Below are positions 1 to 10,800 of a DNA stretch of 64,000 nucleotides, one piece after another; positions within the stretch are counted from its first letter, which is position 1; the number at the start of each line of letters is the position of its first letter. This DNA comes from Chamaea fasciata (Eukaryota; Chordata; Aves; Passeriformes; Sylviidae). Under the pieces are notes generated by a model. That model was not told the origin of the DNA. It was given only the letters and a program-made list of their open reading frames with translations, and ran no database searches. The stretch is from positions 46,582,144-46,646,143 of the forward strand of contig JARCOQ010000003.1 in assembly GCA_029207755.1 (NCBI GenBank), read 5' to 3'. The translations under genes and the position numbers were made by a program.

Positions 1-1313
1 CATCCCAGCAGTGCTGAAGTGTCTGTGCTCTGTATTTTCACACAGTACCCGCAGGTGTAAGCGAGGCAGGCCAATGATAGCTGGGGTTACTACTCAGATA
101 GAAACTATAAAGTGTTCAGTAATAAATATTACATATAGCATATGCCAGCTTGTTATTACTTCTGTGTGTTTTATGTGAATGCAGACCTGTTTCTAACACT
201 ATCCATATTTTCTGCTGCAGACTGCTGAAGGCATTAGCAATTTTGCACTATAAAATCTAGAGAGAAGCTAATTAGTCGGTTTTTAAACTGAGCATTTAGG
301 CCTTTTATGAACTGCACCAACTTACTGAAAATTTTCTGGAAAGAAAACCCTTCAATATCAAAGAAATGCAGAGCTGAGCCTAGTGTATAGCTCCACTTCC
401 ATTTTTCTCTCCATTAGACTAAAATAATGACTCATTATAATAGGTCTATTTTCATGTAATTCATGAAATAGTACAGAGTAACTGCCCTCTACAAAGTTTC
501 TAAACTTTCTAGTTTAAGAAATGCTTTCTGTAGCAAGTATAACCCAATTTCGTTTAACATTGATCAGGAGCCTCTTAGAATCAACAAATCAGATAATGAA
601 TTACAAGTCCATCTGTTCAGACTGAGTTCCTAGACACAGCCAAGGTTACTGGGTTTTTATTAAACACTTCCAGTGGAAAAAACTGATGTCTAATTTAGTT
701 TAATACAAACCCACTTTGATATAACTGAGGAAAAAATCCAGTGAAAATTAGTCTAAATATTGCAAACCATCAGAGAAGAGAAACTGTAATTTTCATCTCA
801 CTAAATCAGAGACGATAGCATTTATCCAGGTTGTAGAAGACCCTTTCCACACCTGTCTTCTGTATTAATCAGTAGCACAGATCTATTCCACAGTCCCTCA
901 CTTCACAGGTGATCAAGTTAATCAGTACACTGTAGAATATTCTAAGAAATGTTTCCCTTATCCCTGCTGGTTGGAACCACTGTACCAAGATAGATAATTA
1001 CATATTATAAACTCATCTCAACCAAGAACAAGAGTGTAAGAACAAGGACGTCTGGTGGAAAGAGGTCCTGAGGAAGTGGGTGACATGAATTCAATCACCT
1101 TGGAAAAAAGGTTTGCATTTGAGCATCTTGACACGCTGGATAAATTTGCAAACCTCAGAGCTGTCAATCTAAGAGAGATTATAGATCTAGGCAATGACAT
1201 GTTTTTCTTTCATACCTGACCCGACTTGACAGACTCCACCCAGGTTAACAGGTAGTAGTTGGAAAAAAAAGCAAAACCACAGATTTTATTTCAGAGTTTG
1301 CTCTGTGAAAAAG

Positions 1314-1329
1314 AAAAAAAAAAAAAAAA
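1314..1329 (+). repeat. Poly-A tract
   Basis: A run of 16 A, preceded by an interrupted A-rich stretch. It could be the tail of an old retrotransposon but no element body is recognisable next to it. Confidence 0.85.
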
Positions 1330-3080
1330 TCCCTCTCTTCTACCAAACTATTAATGTCCACAAATCCTCTTTTCCATTTCTAGTTCACAGCTGGTTTATT
1401 GGGCCTGCCTTGCATCTCTGGCATGCTGCTATTCTGGTACTTCTGCCCTGAGATTAGCAGGATGAAAATCAGGCACAGCTGCAGGGCACAATGCTCCACT
1501 GTTTGTGCCCAGAACTGCTGGTTTAACTGTTAGGCTGCTCTGGGAGGTATTTCAGCATCTCCCAGTCTCGTCTTCACATTTTCCCTTTTTGTGCTGTATT
1601 CCCGATCCCTCTACCTGCAGCCTGCTATTTCGCCCCTCATGGCCACTGTTTCCATAATGTTTACCATAGCCAGTTCCTGACCCCTGGGCTGCTGAAAATG
1701 CCATGAATAAATGTAGCATTGCAGTTTGCCAGGCACTGTAACTGGGAAAAAGTCTGGCTCTCAGAGGTCCTGGATGTGTTACCCACTCTATGCACTCTCT
1801 TTTAGACTTTTTATTAATATGAAACTTCCCACTGAATTATAATGGAATTATCATGTATAGTGCTATCATGTACAATGTTGTTTTATAGATCCAACCTGTT
1901 TAGACAACACACAAATCACACTGCAACATGCTATGGCAACACCACCATGCAAAACATAGGGGTTTTTGTTTCAAACATTGGGATAGTTTCCTTTGTGGCT
2001 GTTTATTTACTTTTAGTGTCCTTTACTGACTTTGTCCCATTGAATCCAAATTTCTTCCTGATTACAGGGGATTCAAAGCATATTACAGGAAGCCTTTACC
2101 TATAAGAAAGTAGTTAAAGAATTACCGTTTTGTTTTTAAAAGTGAGATATTCCCACAGCCTCACAAAACTTTCACTGCGTTTGCTTCTTTTTTTGATCAC
2201 TGAAAAGTATGTATGCATTTTTTAAATACTTGAGGCAATACTCTCGAGCCTCATTACAGGGGAGACAGTTTCTGACAACTGCTTCTCCTTCCCTAGAAAC
2301 TAAAAAAACAAAAACCATGATCTTTGCTGAAAGCTCTCATATTTTTCATTTCAACACACACAGCTCCACTAACCAGGTCACAGAAAAAGCCACAGACGCA
2401 CACGCACACACAGCAGCGTCACCTGCACAATTCAACAGACAATGCAGACAAACTCGAGTATAATCCAAGATCTTTCTACCTCTTTTCATAACAGGTTAGT
2501 GCTCGCCCTCAGTGTTGGTGTACAGTTTTTATGGCATGGAAAAATAGGGATGTTTCTGCCCTACAAAAATAAATGCGTTGAATTCTTTAGTTGGAACTTT
2601 CACAATGTAAAAAAAAAAAATATCCCAAAGAAACTGGAGAAGTAAAAAGAATAACAAGTATCACGAAATCAGTGGATCTTTTGGCAGGTGGCAAAAGAAT
2701 GCCCACACAAAATCTACCAGCCTTCATTTTTTTGCCTTTGAGAAATAGCTTTTGAAAGTTATACATTGAAAAGGAAAAAAAAATCAGTTCTTGTAGTCCA
2801 TTATGAAAATGAATCCAAATCAAACCCTTGCACATAAACAGCATGAATTCTTTGGTCCTGCAGAAGTTGTTAGACATTAAGGAAGATGGGAAAATTATTA
2901 TTGTTTTTTTTTCCCTGTGCCCAATTGAAAAAAGGGGGACAAAGTCTTTTTTAATAAAATAAAAAGACAGGATGTAAATCCAATGTATTCAACTGTTTTG
3001 GACTTAGTATTTTAGAAGGCACCAGAAAAAGAAACAACATCAAGCATGTTCTTAGATTCTTTACTAAAATTATGGGGTCA

Positions 3081-3110
3081 GGGGGTGGGGGGGGGGGGGG
3101 GGTGGGGGGG
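3081..3110 (+). repeat. G-run, quadruplex-prone
   Basis: Thirty bases consist of G apart from two T interruptions: GGGGGT, then a run of 16 G, then T and seven G. It sits in the RGS7 intron about 270 bases past the 3378 donor in transcript sense. The G-rich strand is the template strand, so the RNA is C-rich here. Confidence 0.95.
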
Positions 3111-3377
3111 AAGTGACTTCCTAATGCAAAAAGCATGGCTCCCAAAGGTCCATTCCTCCATGTGTGACTATTGAGATCAGTGGGAAAGGGACTAGGGAGG
3201 AGGGGTTGTAATGAACGCACATTATAAAGCTGTCATTCCCAGGAAAATTTCAAAGCTGTGATGGGTACACTTTCAACCATCATGTTAGAGAAGCAAAAGG
3301 GAAAGTAGGGATCAGTGAGGGGAAGGGGAGAAGGATGTCCCATCAGGCTTACTAGTCTTCCGAGGCAACAAACTTAC

Positions 3378-3431
3378 CACATTGCGTGTGAATTTCTCAA
3401 AAGATGTTCGACGATCCAGAGTGTTTTCCAA
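3378..3431 (-). CDS. RGS7: RGS7 exon: start of C-terminal tail
   Basis: This 54-base exon is 18 codons, phase 0 at both ends, and encodes LENTLDRRTSFEKFTRNV, matching about human residues 454-471 in length and position. The core DRRTSFEKF is diagnostic. The first five residues differ from the SGNSM I recall for human, and FTRNV resembles RGS6 more than human RGS7. The acceptor is a long pyrimidine tract ending AAATTTAAG and the donor is GTG|GTAAGT. If the following intron were retained, the frame would run 22 more codons to a TGA at 3312-3314. RGS7 has several alternative C-termini, so either route is possible; splicing to an exon left of the window is more likely. Confidence 0.88.
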
Positions 3432-4685
3432 CTTAAATTTGAAATAAATAAAAGAAACAAAAAGAAAAAGGAGGGGGAAAAGAAAAGCAAGAACAATGGA
3501 GTAGAAAAGAAGATTTGATGTAACAATGGACTGCAAAACAAAGTTTGTATAATCAGGAAGCAAACAGGTATGAGGCTGTAATGGGACTTGGCAAAACAGG
3601 GGATGGGCAAAACAGATATAGTACTCGACAAAAATAATTTTTCATGGGGATCAAACTGGTTTGAATTTAAAGAAAAACTGAAAGTAAAAAGAAATAATGA
3701 AGTGCACATCTTGTGTTAATGAACTGACATTCACAAACTTAAGGACTTCACACGGACAGTTGAAGCTTTCTGGTATTTTCAACATCTCTCTCTATATTGG
3801 ATCTTCAGAAATCAATGTTTGAACAAAAAACAAAATCACACAGTACTTTCATATAATTTTAGGTTGTCATTATTAACAATAGAATGCTACCGTGTTAATA
3901 ACTACCTTGTTCCAGTAACAATCGGGGCCCTGATTTTGCAAGGCACAGGGCTCCCAACTGATTCTAGGAATTACTGTTTAGAGCCCACTAATAGAATTAT
4001 TTATCATCATGGAAATCTGCATTGTAAAAGCTGCTCCACATACTCTGGGCTGTGGCTATTCAGAATCCATTCCATAATCTGGACTTTTCTAAGAAAATAT
4101 TACATACCAAGATAAGAACCTCTGTTTGCCAAAGTGTGACGTGATCAGTCTTTCAAGTCAGATTCCTAGCCTACTCAAATCTATGCATGTAGTAATGGGG
4201 AAAGAAACAAAATTAGGAAGCCTCTGTATTTCTAGTTGAAGTTAGAAGTTATTCATACGAATGAGATTGTTTCTAAACACATTCTGTAGCTTTCATAGGT
4301 GGAATAAAGAGAACAACAATTATTACATAAGCAAACTTGCAAACATGAAAGACTATTCTTCTGGGATTTTATTTTATTTTTTTTAATGTATTTGTAAAGC
4401 ACTTTGCAATTTAAGGTGCTTCATAACAGAGAAAACAGTACAATATGGGATGTAAAAATAAAAATAAGTTTTGCTAGATTAACTCATTGAAACATGCCCG
4501 CATGCAGGATATATACACATATATGTATATTGAACTCCTGTGTGTATGTGACCCTCCAAAAACGCCAAGCTGGTCACCTACCAGATATCCAGTTGCACTG
4601 GCACAGGGGAGAGAAGACTGAGTATTGTTGCAAACATAACCACTGCTTTGCACAGTGGCAAGACAAAGGCAAGATGGACCAATAC
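3432..4685 (-). other. RGS7 intron (about 1.25 kb)
   Basis: This intron separates the last RGS-domain exon from the tail exon. Near its 3' end in transcript sense is a long T-rich pyrimidine tract serving the 3431 acceptor; on the + strand it shows as an A-rich stretch at about 3437-3485. The + strand around 3922-3990 (GGGCCCTGATTTTGC and following) resembles the start of an old sauropsid repeat family, but only weakly. Nothing coding was recognised. Confidence 0.8.
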
Positions 4686-4775
4686 CTTTTTCTTGGCCTG
4701 TAGCAGCTCCTGGTAGGCACTGGATCGTATAAAACGAGGATAAGAATCACTTTTCATCAGTTTGTAAATGTGCTC
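4686..4775 (-). CDS. RGS7: RGS7 exon: last helices of RGS domain
   Basis: This 90-base exon is 30 codons, phase 0 at both ends. It encodes [20 protein letters not shown] then [10 protein letters not shown], about human residues 424-453, which completes the RGS domain. The acceptor is CTTTTCAG. The donor is AAAAAG|GTATTG, with non-consensus bases at +4 to +6. The protein sequence is identical to human RGS7 as I recall it. Because the exon is symmetric it could be skipped in frame, but that would delete the final RGS helices. Confidence 0.97.
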
Positions 4776-5753
4776 CTGAAAAGGAAAGGAGGAGCTGTTA
4801 CTCCCATAGAAGAGGACACGTGTAAAATGGAAGGCAGCCACAGGTTTTGGCTGTGGAATGTACACCAGCTAGCACTACAATGGGTAGGAAGTGTTGCAGG
4901 ATAGCAGGTTTTGGGTCTGAAGCTAAGGTTTCATTGCTTTCTATTCTTAAAGCTGAAATCCTACCCATTTCTTATGCATAATTATACAACACACCTTTCT
5001 TTAATTAATAGGTCAAATTTTCCAGTACAAAATTATTTTCTAAGAATTGACAACTGAGTCCGAACTTCAGGTCCAACTTCAAACGTCCTTAGTTAGTTTA
5101 GCTAAGTGATGAAATTAAGAGCTGTGGGTCCTTCCTTATCAGATTTTCTGAATTAGTTTCTGGAGATACTCTTGTGATTTCAGAGGCTAGGAAGAGATAC
5201 TAGGTTTTCAATTCAGCACCACAAATAATGCTTAAATTAGTGAGGATTTCCCCTGGCTACTCTTGAAAGCATCCTTTGACAGATGTTTAGTCTGCTCTCC
5301 AGCTAACAATAGAAAAAGCAAAATACATATGTAAATTGAAAAACAGTTCCAGGCTAATCTAATTTTCAAGATACTAATTCTTCAGAGGCATATGAAAATT
5401 TGGAAACTTTTATTCAGAAAATAAATTACAAGAGCAGCTTAAAAAACTTTTAATTTTGGAACATTCTAGTTTCTGAAAAAGTTGAAAAACAAAAAATCTG
5501 CGGTATAGAACACTCAGTAATTCTGGTTCTGGCTATATGCTAGAGAAAAGATTTGTAGAAAAAGCAACCAGAATAGAAAATACTCTCAAAAATACTTTTA
5601 CAAAATCCAGAATCACATTAGCTATTTTCATGGAGTTTTTCTTTTACTCAATTTCTGTTTTTTACTGTAGGAAATCTGTAGTACAGCAATTGGGAAACAA
5701 ACTGGAAAGAAAATACTGTTTCTCAGCTTGGTAGTGCATAAAATTAGTGAATA

Positions 5754-5920
5754 TAAAAAACCCAAAAAACCCCAAAAAAACTCAAACCCCCCCCCCAAAA
5801 AAAAATGAAAAAAAAAAGAAAAAAAAAAAAAGAAAAAGAAAAAAAAAAAGAAAAAAGAAAAACAACCCCAACCACCACCAGAACCAAAAAAAAACCAACC
5901 CACTCAAACAAAATCCCCCA
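5754..5920 (+). repeat. A-rich low-complexity block with C-runs
   Basis: About 165 bases are almost only A with C-runs, then A with scattered G, then A/C again. Around 5800-5860 the + strand is nearly pure purine, a mirror-like homopurine tract that could form triplex DNA. The open frames read through it (Lys/Asn/Pro or Phe/Gly-rich) are composition artefacts. Confidence 0.95.
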
Positions 5921-6268
5921 CCTTGTCTGAAAATTAAGGCAAGGTAAAATTAGACCTGATATTTAATTTTTGCTGTATTAGAAACTGTAAAAATTATTCT
6001 AAATGTCTTTCCATGTATTTCTTACACTAAGCAGAGAAATTCTGATATATATTCACTGGTTTATTTGGGGGAGGTTTTTTTCACTCAGTGTCTGTGAAAG
6101 CAGACAATGCAGGCAACAGAGAGCAGAAAGTGGTGGTGGGCATTAAAATTTTATTTCTGTACACGACATATGCCTGTAAAAGCAAGAATAAATTGGGCTG
6201 TATTAGTATTCTTAATGCACACATTAGCCAGGACTCGTTAAGGCACATATTTAGCACAATCAGGTTAC

Positions 6269-6301
6269 TTTTACTTATGTGTCCCATTTTACTTATGTGT
6301 C
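6269..6301 (+). repeat. Small tandem duplication, 18-base period
   Basis: TTTTACTTATGTGTC occurs at 6269-6283 and again exactly at 6287-6301, a two-copy tandem duplication probably caused by replication slippage. Confidence 0.9.
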
Positions 6302-7644
6302 TGCATTTGATATGAAGCTTCATTTTTCTATATATCCAGTCCAGAAATATTTTTCATACATTTTTTAACCACAATTAAATAACCCACCAACTGCCACAAT
6401 GGCACACAGCAGTCTCCTCCCAGCTGGCAGGCCAAAAAAAGCCGGGTGCAGAGGCAGAGCCCTACTCCTGACAAAACCCTCCACCTCAGATAGGACACTT
6501 TAAAGCTCCTAAAGCTTCAAGTGAGAACACAGCAGGCACAGCCTGTCCCTTTTCCAGAGAAATTGAGGCTGCTAGGTTTAAGGTTTTTTGCTGAACTGGA
6601 TGGACTAAGCAGAAGTCCTCTTCAGGTGCAAAGTCCTGCTTGCATAAATACTGAATCCTCTATGTCTTTCATAAATGAAGGACAAAATTACAAGAAGAGA
6701 GATCTAGCAGTAAAACGGTATTGAAATTTGATATTTACTATAAAAAAAAAAAAGGATGCTGGCAAGGAATTTAAATGTCCATTACTCCCTCAACTGCAAA
6801 GACTTTTTTTTAAAATTTAATCTTGCTCTATGGTTTACTTTTGCCATTTATATCTTTATTATACACTGCATTCTTAAATTTCCAGGGGTTAGCAGATGCA
6901 AGCAAAAAATTGTATGTTTGGTCTAATGCAGAGTACTTCAAAACAGTGGCTATGACATAGGGTCTAATGAAAATTTTATTGTTTCTTCATAGGTTGCTAT
7001 TCTCATGATGGAAAATGAAAAGAAGTCAAAATTATTCACCTTCATATTTAGGGCAGAGGCATTCTCCCAAAAAGTAGAAAGCCTCAACTGAATTTTCTTC
7101 TCTCCTTCATGGGGCCTGTAGCAGCATCTCCTGACTCCCAAGATGATGACCTAATAATCAAACTACAGGAAATTCTGCAGGGATATGGTCTCAATCCCTC
7201 GTTTTGACACCATTTCACTTTGCATTAATAATTAAATTTTCATCACTGGGCTGCTGATGAAAATGGAGGATGATACCAGTTCTGCTACTTTTACTGTGAG
7301 TCCAATTATTTTCTATTGCTTTTCTCAGAAGTCTTCAAAGATGAAGTATTAAGTTATGTCACATGAAGTGTTGCATTTAATACAGGAGTACTTAGTTTTT
7401 TCTTCACTACAATAGAGGAAACTCTATTCAAAGTCCACCTGAAAACTCTATATCAAGCACAGAAGTTTCGTTAAGAACTTCATATGTCTCATGAACAAAG
7501 AATGTTACACATTTGCATTGCCAAAATGGCATTTTTGGAAACAGGGCGTTATCATTTGATTCCCAAATACATCTTCTTTTTGTATATAGATTTCACTAGC
7601 CAATATTCCATTTCAAATGTCCATAAACACAATTGCAAACTGAC

Positions 7645-7831
7645 CTGAGCATCTTCAAATGTGTATCTTCCAGGTTCCTTCACATTCTGAGTGGTTTTGT
7701 CATAACTTTTTGAATCGAGGTTGATAGCACTGGGTGCACCTGGAGCAAGAAATTCTTGCCAGATTTCTTGGACGCGAGCAGGAACTTCACGGATAGGCCT
7801 CTTCTTCAGGTCTTCTACTGCTAACCAGAAC
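7645..7831 (-). CDS. RGS7: RGS7 exon: central RGS domain
   Basis: This 187-base exon is the largest here. After the G that completes Arg it encodes [20 protein letters not shown] and continues through GRYTFEDAQ, 62 codons, about human residues 361-423. It holds the core of the RGS domain; the Asn in AINLDS matches the second Galpha-contacting Asn (N128 in RGS4), so the GAP surface looks intact. The acceptor is GTGCCACAG and the donor is CAG|GTCAGT; it ends in phase 0. The segment [12 protein letters not shown] differs from human RGS7 (by memory) only at K to R and S to A, and differs clearly from RGS6. Confidence 0.98.
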
Positions 7832-10800
7832 CTGTGGCACAACACAGCATCTTGACTTCCAGCTCAGGATAACCAGGATAAGTGCCCTCATTCTTCCTTG
7901 CTCTTAAAAAAGAAATTAAGTAACTGAAGTTTTCATCTAGGCATGCTAAAATAAGAAAAAGCTGAGTGATTTGATGTTGGGATCAGCATTCTGGTATACT
8001 GTCTCAAGGCAATCAGTCTACCCAGGGAAGCAATTATTAGAGGGCTCTTCATGGGATGGATAGGAAATCCTTCATTACTTATGTATGGGTAGCATGCTTA
8101 TAGGAAGATTCCAGATTTAGCTGGAATTAAACTGAGACTTCATTTTGGATAAACCACAAGGGCTTATATTATTTACTTATAAACTGACTGCTTTTTGACA
8201 TTCCTTCAAAAACTAATAATTTATATTCTTGCTATCTTCATGAATCTCTGAGTCCTACTAAATCCTAAACTGTGTAACTCTGATTTTGTTACCCACAAAT
8301 CATGCATACATTGGAAAAGCATTTGTTTCGCTAATTATAATTTAATTTAATTTCTCTTTTGCATATTTTTGCTAAAAATGCTGAATAGAATTAGACATTC
8401 TCCCTTTTGCTGCTGAGCAAACCAACATTGGGCAGCCATATGTGATACAGCCATATGAAGTACAGCCACTGTATCCTCATTCTGTCTGGAGAGAGATCAC
8501 TAAAAACATTTTGAGCACTTTATGATCATAACTAACCAGTTGTAAGCTATATTTCATTATTTCTTCTATTGGTGTCCAGACACTCTCATGGCACAAAATA
8601 ATCCTAAATTAAGTTAGGATCCTATTCTTAGAAATGGTTCAGACTACTTAGTTCTCCCTCAAATCCAAGAGCTCAACTCAAGTTTGACTTTGGTAAACAT
8701 GCAATATAAACTATTGCAACATTTCATTATTGTTCTGACACAGCTGATCCTATGAAACAGATAAGCTGAGCCTTGAAGCGATTTAACTTTGACATCAGCT
8801 GGATTTTCCAAGGCTTAGAAATAAATTGGGTGCACCTTTAAAATGTGGTTGCACCATGCTTACACTGTGACATCAACTTAAGCTCTTTTAGCTGAGGTCA
8901 GCAAGAATGGGCTAGGACTGAAGAACAGTGAAACTGTACTCAGACCCCCAAAAATGCAAAATGACACCACCGTCAATCTAAATCCTAATTTCATTTAATT
9001 ATTGCAAAACACTTAAGAGAGGATAGTAAAGCATAGCAAACCTTACAGTATTCCTGCTTTAAGATATTCTTCCCTTGTGAAAATTTACCTTTCAGAAAGC
9101 AATTATTCCTTCATAGTCCTATTTTGAAATTTCATTGTAGCACAGATGGATGGAGCCTGTGTTCAATTTCACAAGCCAATATGGTCAGTTTCATACTACC
9201 AAGAAGAGTATTTAGGTATTTCTACAACCTTCAGTTTCAATAGTACATAAGCACAATTTTTTTCATCTAAGATTCTCCAATACTGTCCCAGTTTTGCAAA
9301 TATATTAATAATGTAATAATGTACAGTGGTTTCTCCAAGGTCACAAAGGGGATCTGTGCCAATAGAACTCCAGTTTCAAAACTTCTGGGTAGTATCACTT
9401 TTATATATGAACTACAGTGTGAATTGAACGTAGTTCTGCACAGAGCCTGGGGATGTATCCTGAGAATCTGATGGCAATGCAGCAAGAAGAAATGCCTGAT
9501 AACTCAAGTTTAAAAAGTGCAAAGCTCACAAACTCTAATTCAGTTCACTCAATTTGGGCAACCTACTTTGTTTTCCTTAAGCTGCTTTAGATATTTGCAT
9601 TTAAAAGCACATATCCTGCAGTGCTAACCCCTTCAAGTGCATCTTCTGGGATTGACTGATTACTCATGTGTCTTCAAGTCAGGTAAGGAACACAAAAATG
9701 AAAGGGAAGGATGCTCTTTGTAAACACACATTTTCTATTTCCCCGCAGACATCCTGCGGATCTAGCTCAGAGATGTCACTTCCTTTTTTGTTCCATTGTA
9801 TCACTGCTAATAATTCTGCAAGTCACTGTAAACATGCCTTAGGATGCTATTTTCTTTTGCAAGTAAACTGTTTTCATATAGTAGGTTATAGTCAATTATG
9901 GGGAAATAGATGGGAGATAAATTTCAATAAATTTAACTTCTATGCTTGCAGCATAGAATAGGGAGGTTGTAGGGAGCCATTCCTACAGGCTGAACACCAG
10001 TTCTTTGATAGATTAATTTAATTTTACACTTCTAACAATAGCATTCAAAGACTCTACTAAAAATGTGAAGCTCTAAATATAGAAATCTCCCTGAAAGTGG
10101 GAAGAATTATGATTTCTGTGTTATGTCTAGGGTGCTTATTTCACAGCCAACACACATTTTAAGATTTTAATCTACTTACTTATCTTTTAAGAAAAGATGT
10201 CTGCCCTCCTCCCACAGAGAGCTGAATTCAAATATTCAAAGTTAGGAAATGACAAAAATAAGGCTGCCCCCTCTTGCATTTTCAAAAATAACTTTTTCCA
10301 ATATCCCATGGCAACCAAGAGCACGGATGAAGTTGAAATGGAGTCAGCAAGGCCTCAGCACAGGGCCTCAAATCAAAACAGCTCCCTGTACCATTTTAAA
10401 GTGCTCTGCCTCATGAGCTGTGACCAGAGCAAGGGAAGACTCCTGTAGCAAAAGGCACACAGTCTGGAATGTTAACTATGTGCAAGGGCAGGAGAGGGGA
10501 GAAGAGGAATTGCATCTTTTGCAATGATATACACAGACTTGGTGCTGCTTTGTGTAAGGAACTAGAACTGAGTCTGGCTGCCCTTAGATGAAACAGAGTC
10601 TCCTGTTGGTGCAGGTTTGCTTTTGCCATGGAGACCCTTTCTAGCAGATGCTCAGCACTGTTTGAACAGAGACCTGAGTAGCTGAGTGTAAACCTCACTG
10701 CTGTCTCCTGCCCCAGCATTTTGGCTGCCACATGCTGGGTCACAGAGCAGAGGGAGAGTGGGTAGCATACAGTAGTAGTAGTACATCCAGCCACATGGAC

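Larger units (their letters stand above)
1..3377 (-). other. RGS7 3' intron (or terminal region), no exon recognised
   Basis: This stretch lies downstream of the last exon found. I searched the reverse complement for the human-type C-terminal peptides and found neither, so the terminal exon is probably to the left of the window, or so divergent that I missed it. It holds a poly-A tract near 1314-1329, a G-run at 3081-3110 and no recognisable transposon. A possible 22-codon intron-retention tail occupies 3312-3377. The open frames at 1018-1200 and 2951-3220 (minus) and 1842-2105 (plus) show no protein signature. Confidence 0.7.
4776..7644 (-). other. RGS7 intron (about 2.9 kb)
   Basis: This is the intron between the last two RGS-domain exons. 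It contains a conspicuous A-rich/C-run low-complexity block at 5754-5920 and a short tandem duplication at 6269-6301, in which a 15-base unit is exactly repeated with an 18-base period. The small open frames on both strands here are low-complexity or unremarkable. No transposon was recognised. Confidence 0.8.

Noticed and set aside
3922..3990. Possible old sauropsid repeat (GGGCCCTGATTTTGC start)
   Set aside because: Only the first dozen or so bases resemble known copies; too short to call by eye.
5747..5947. Lys/Asn/Pro-rich open frame and its Phe/Gly-rich antisense partner
   Set aside because: Both come from the A-rich low-complexity block and reflect base composition only.
10411..10794. 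127-codon minus-strand open frame
   Set aside because: Ser/Leu/Cys-rich translation without a recognisable domain, inside a 7 kb intron and not in phase with RGS7 exons; probably chance.
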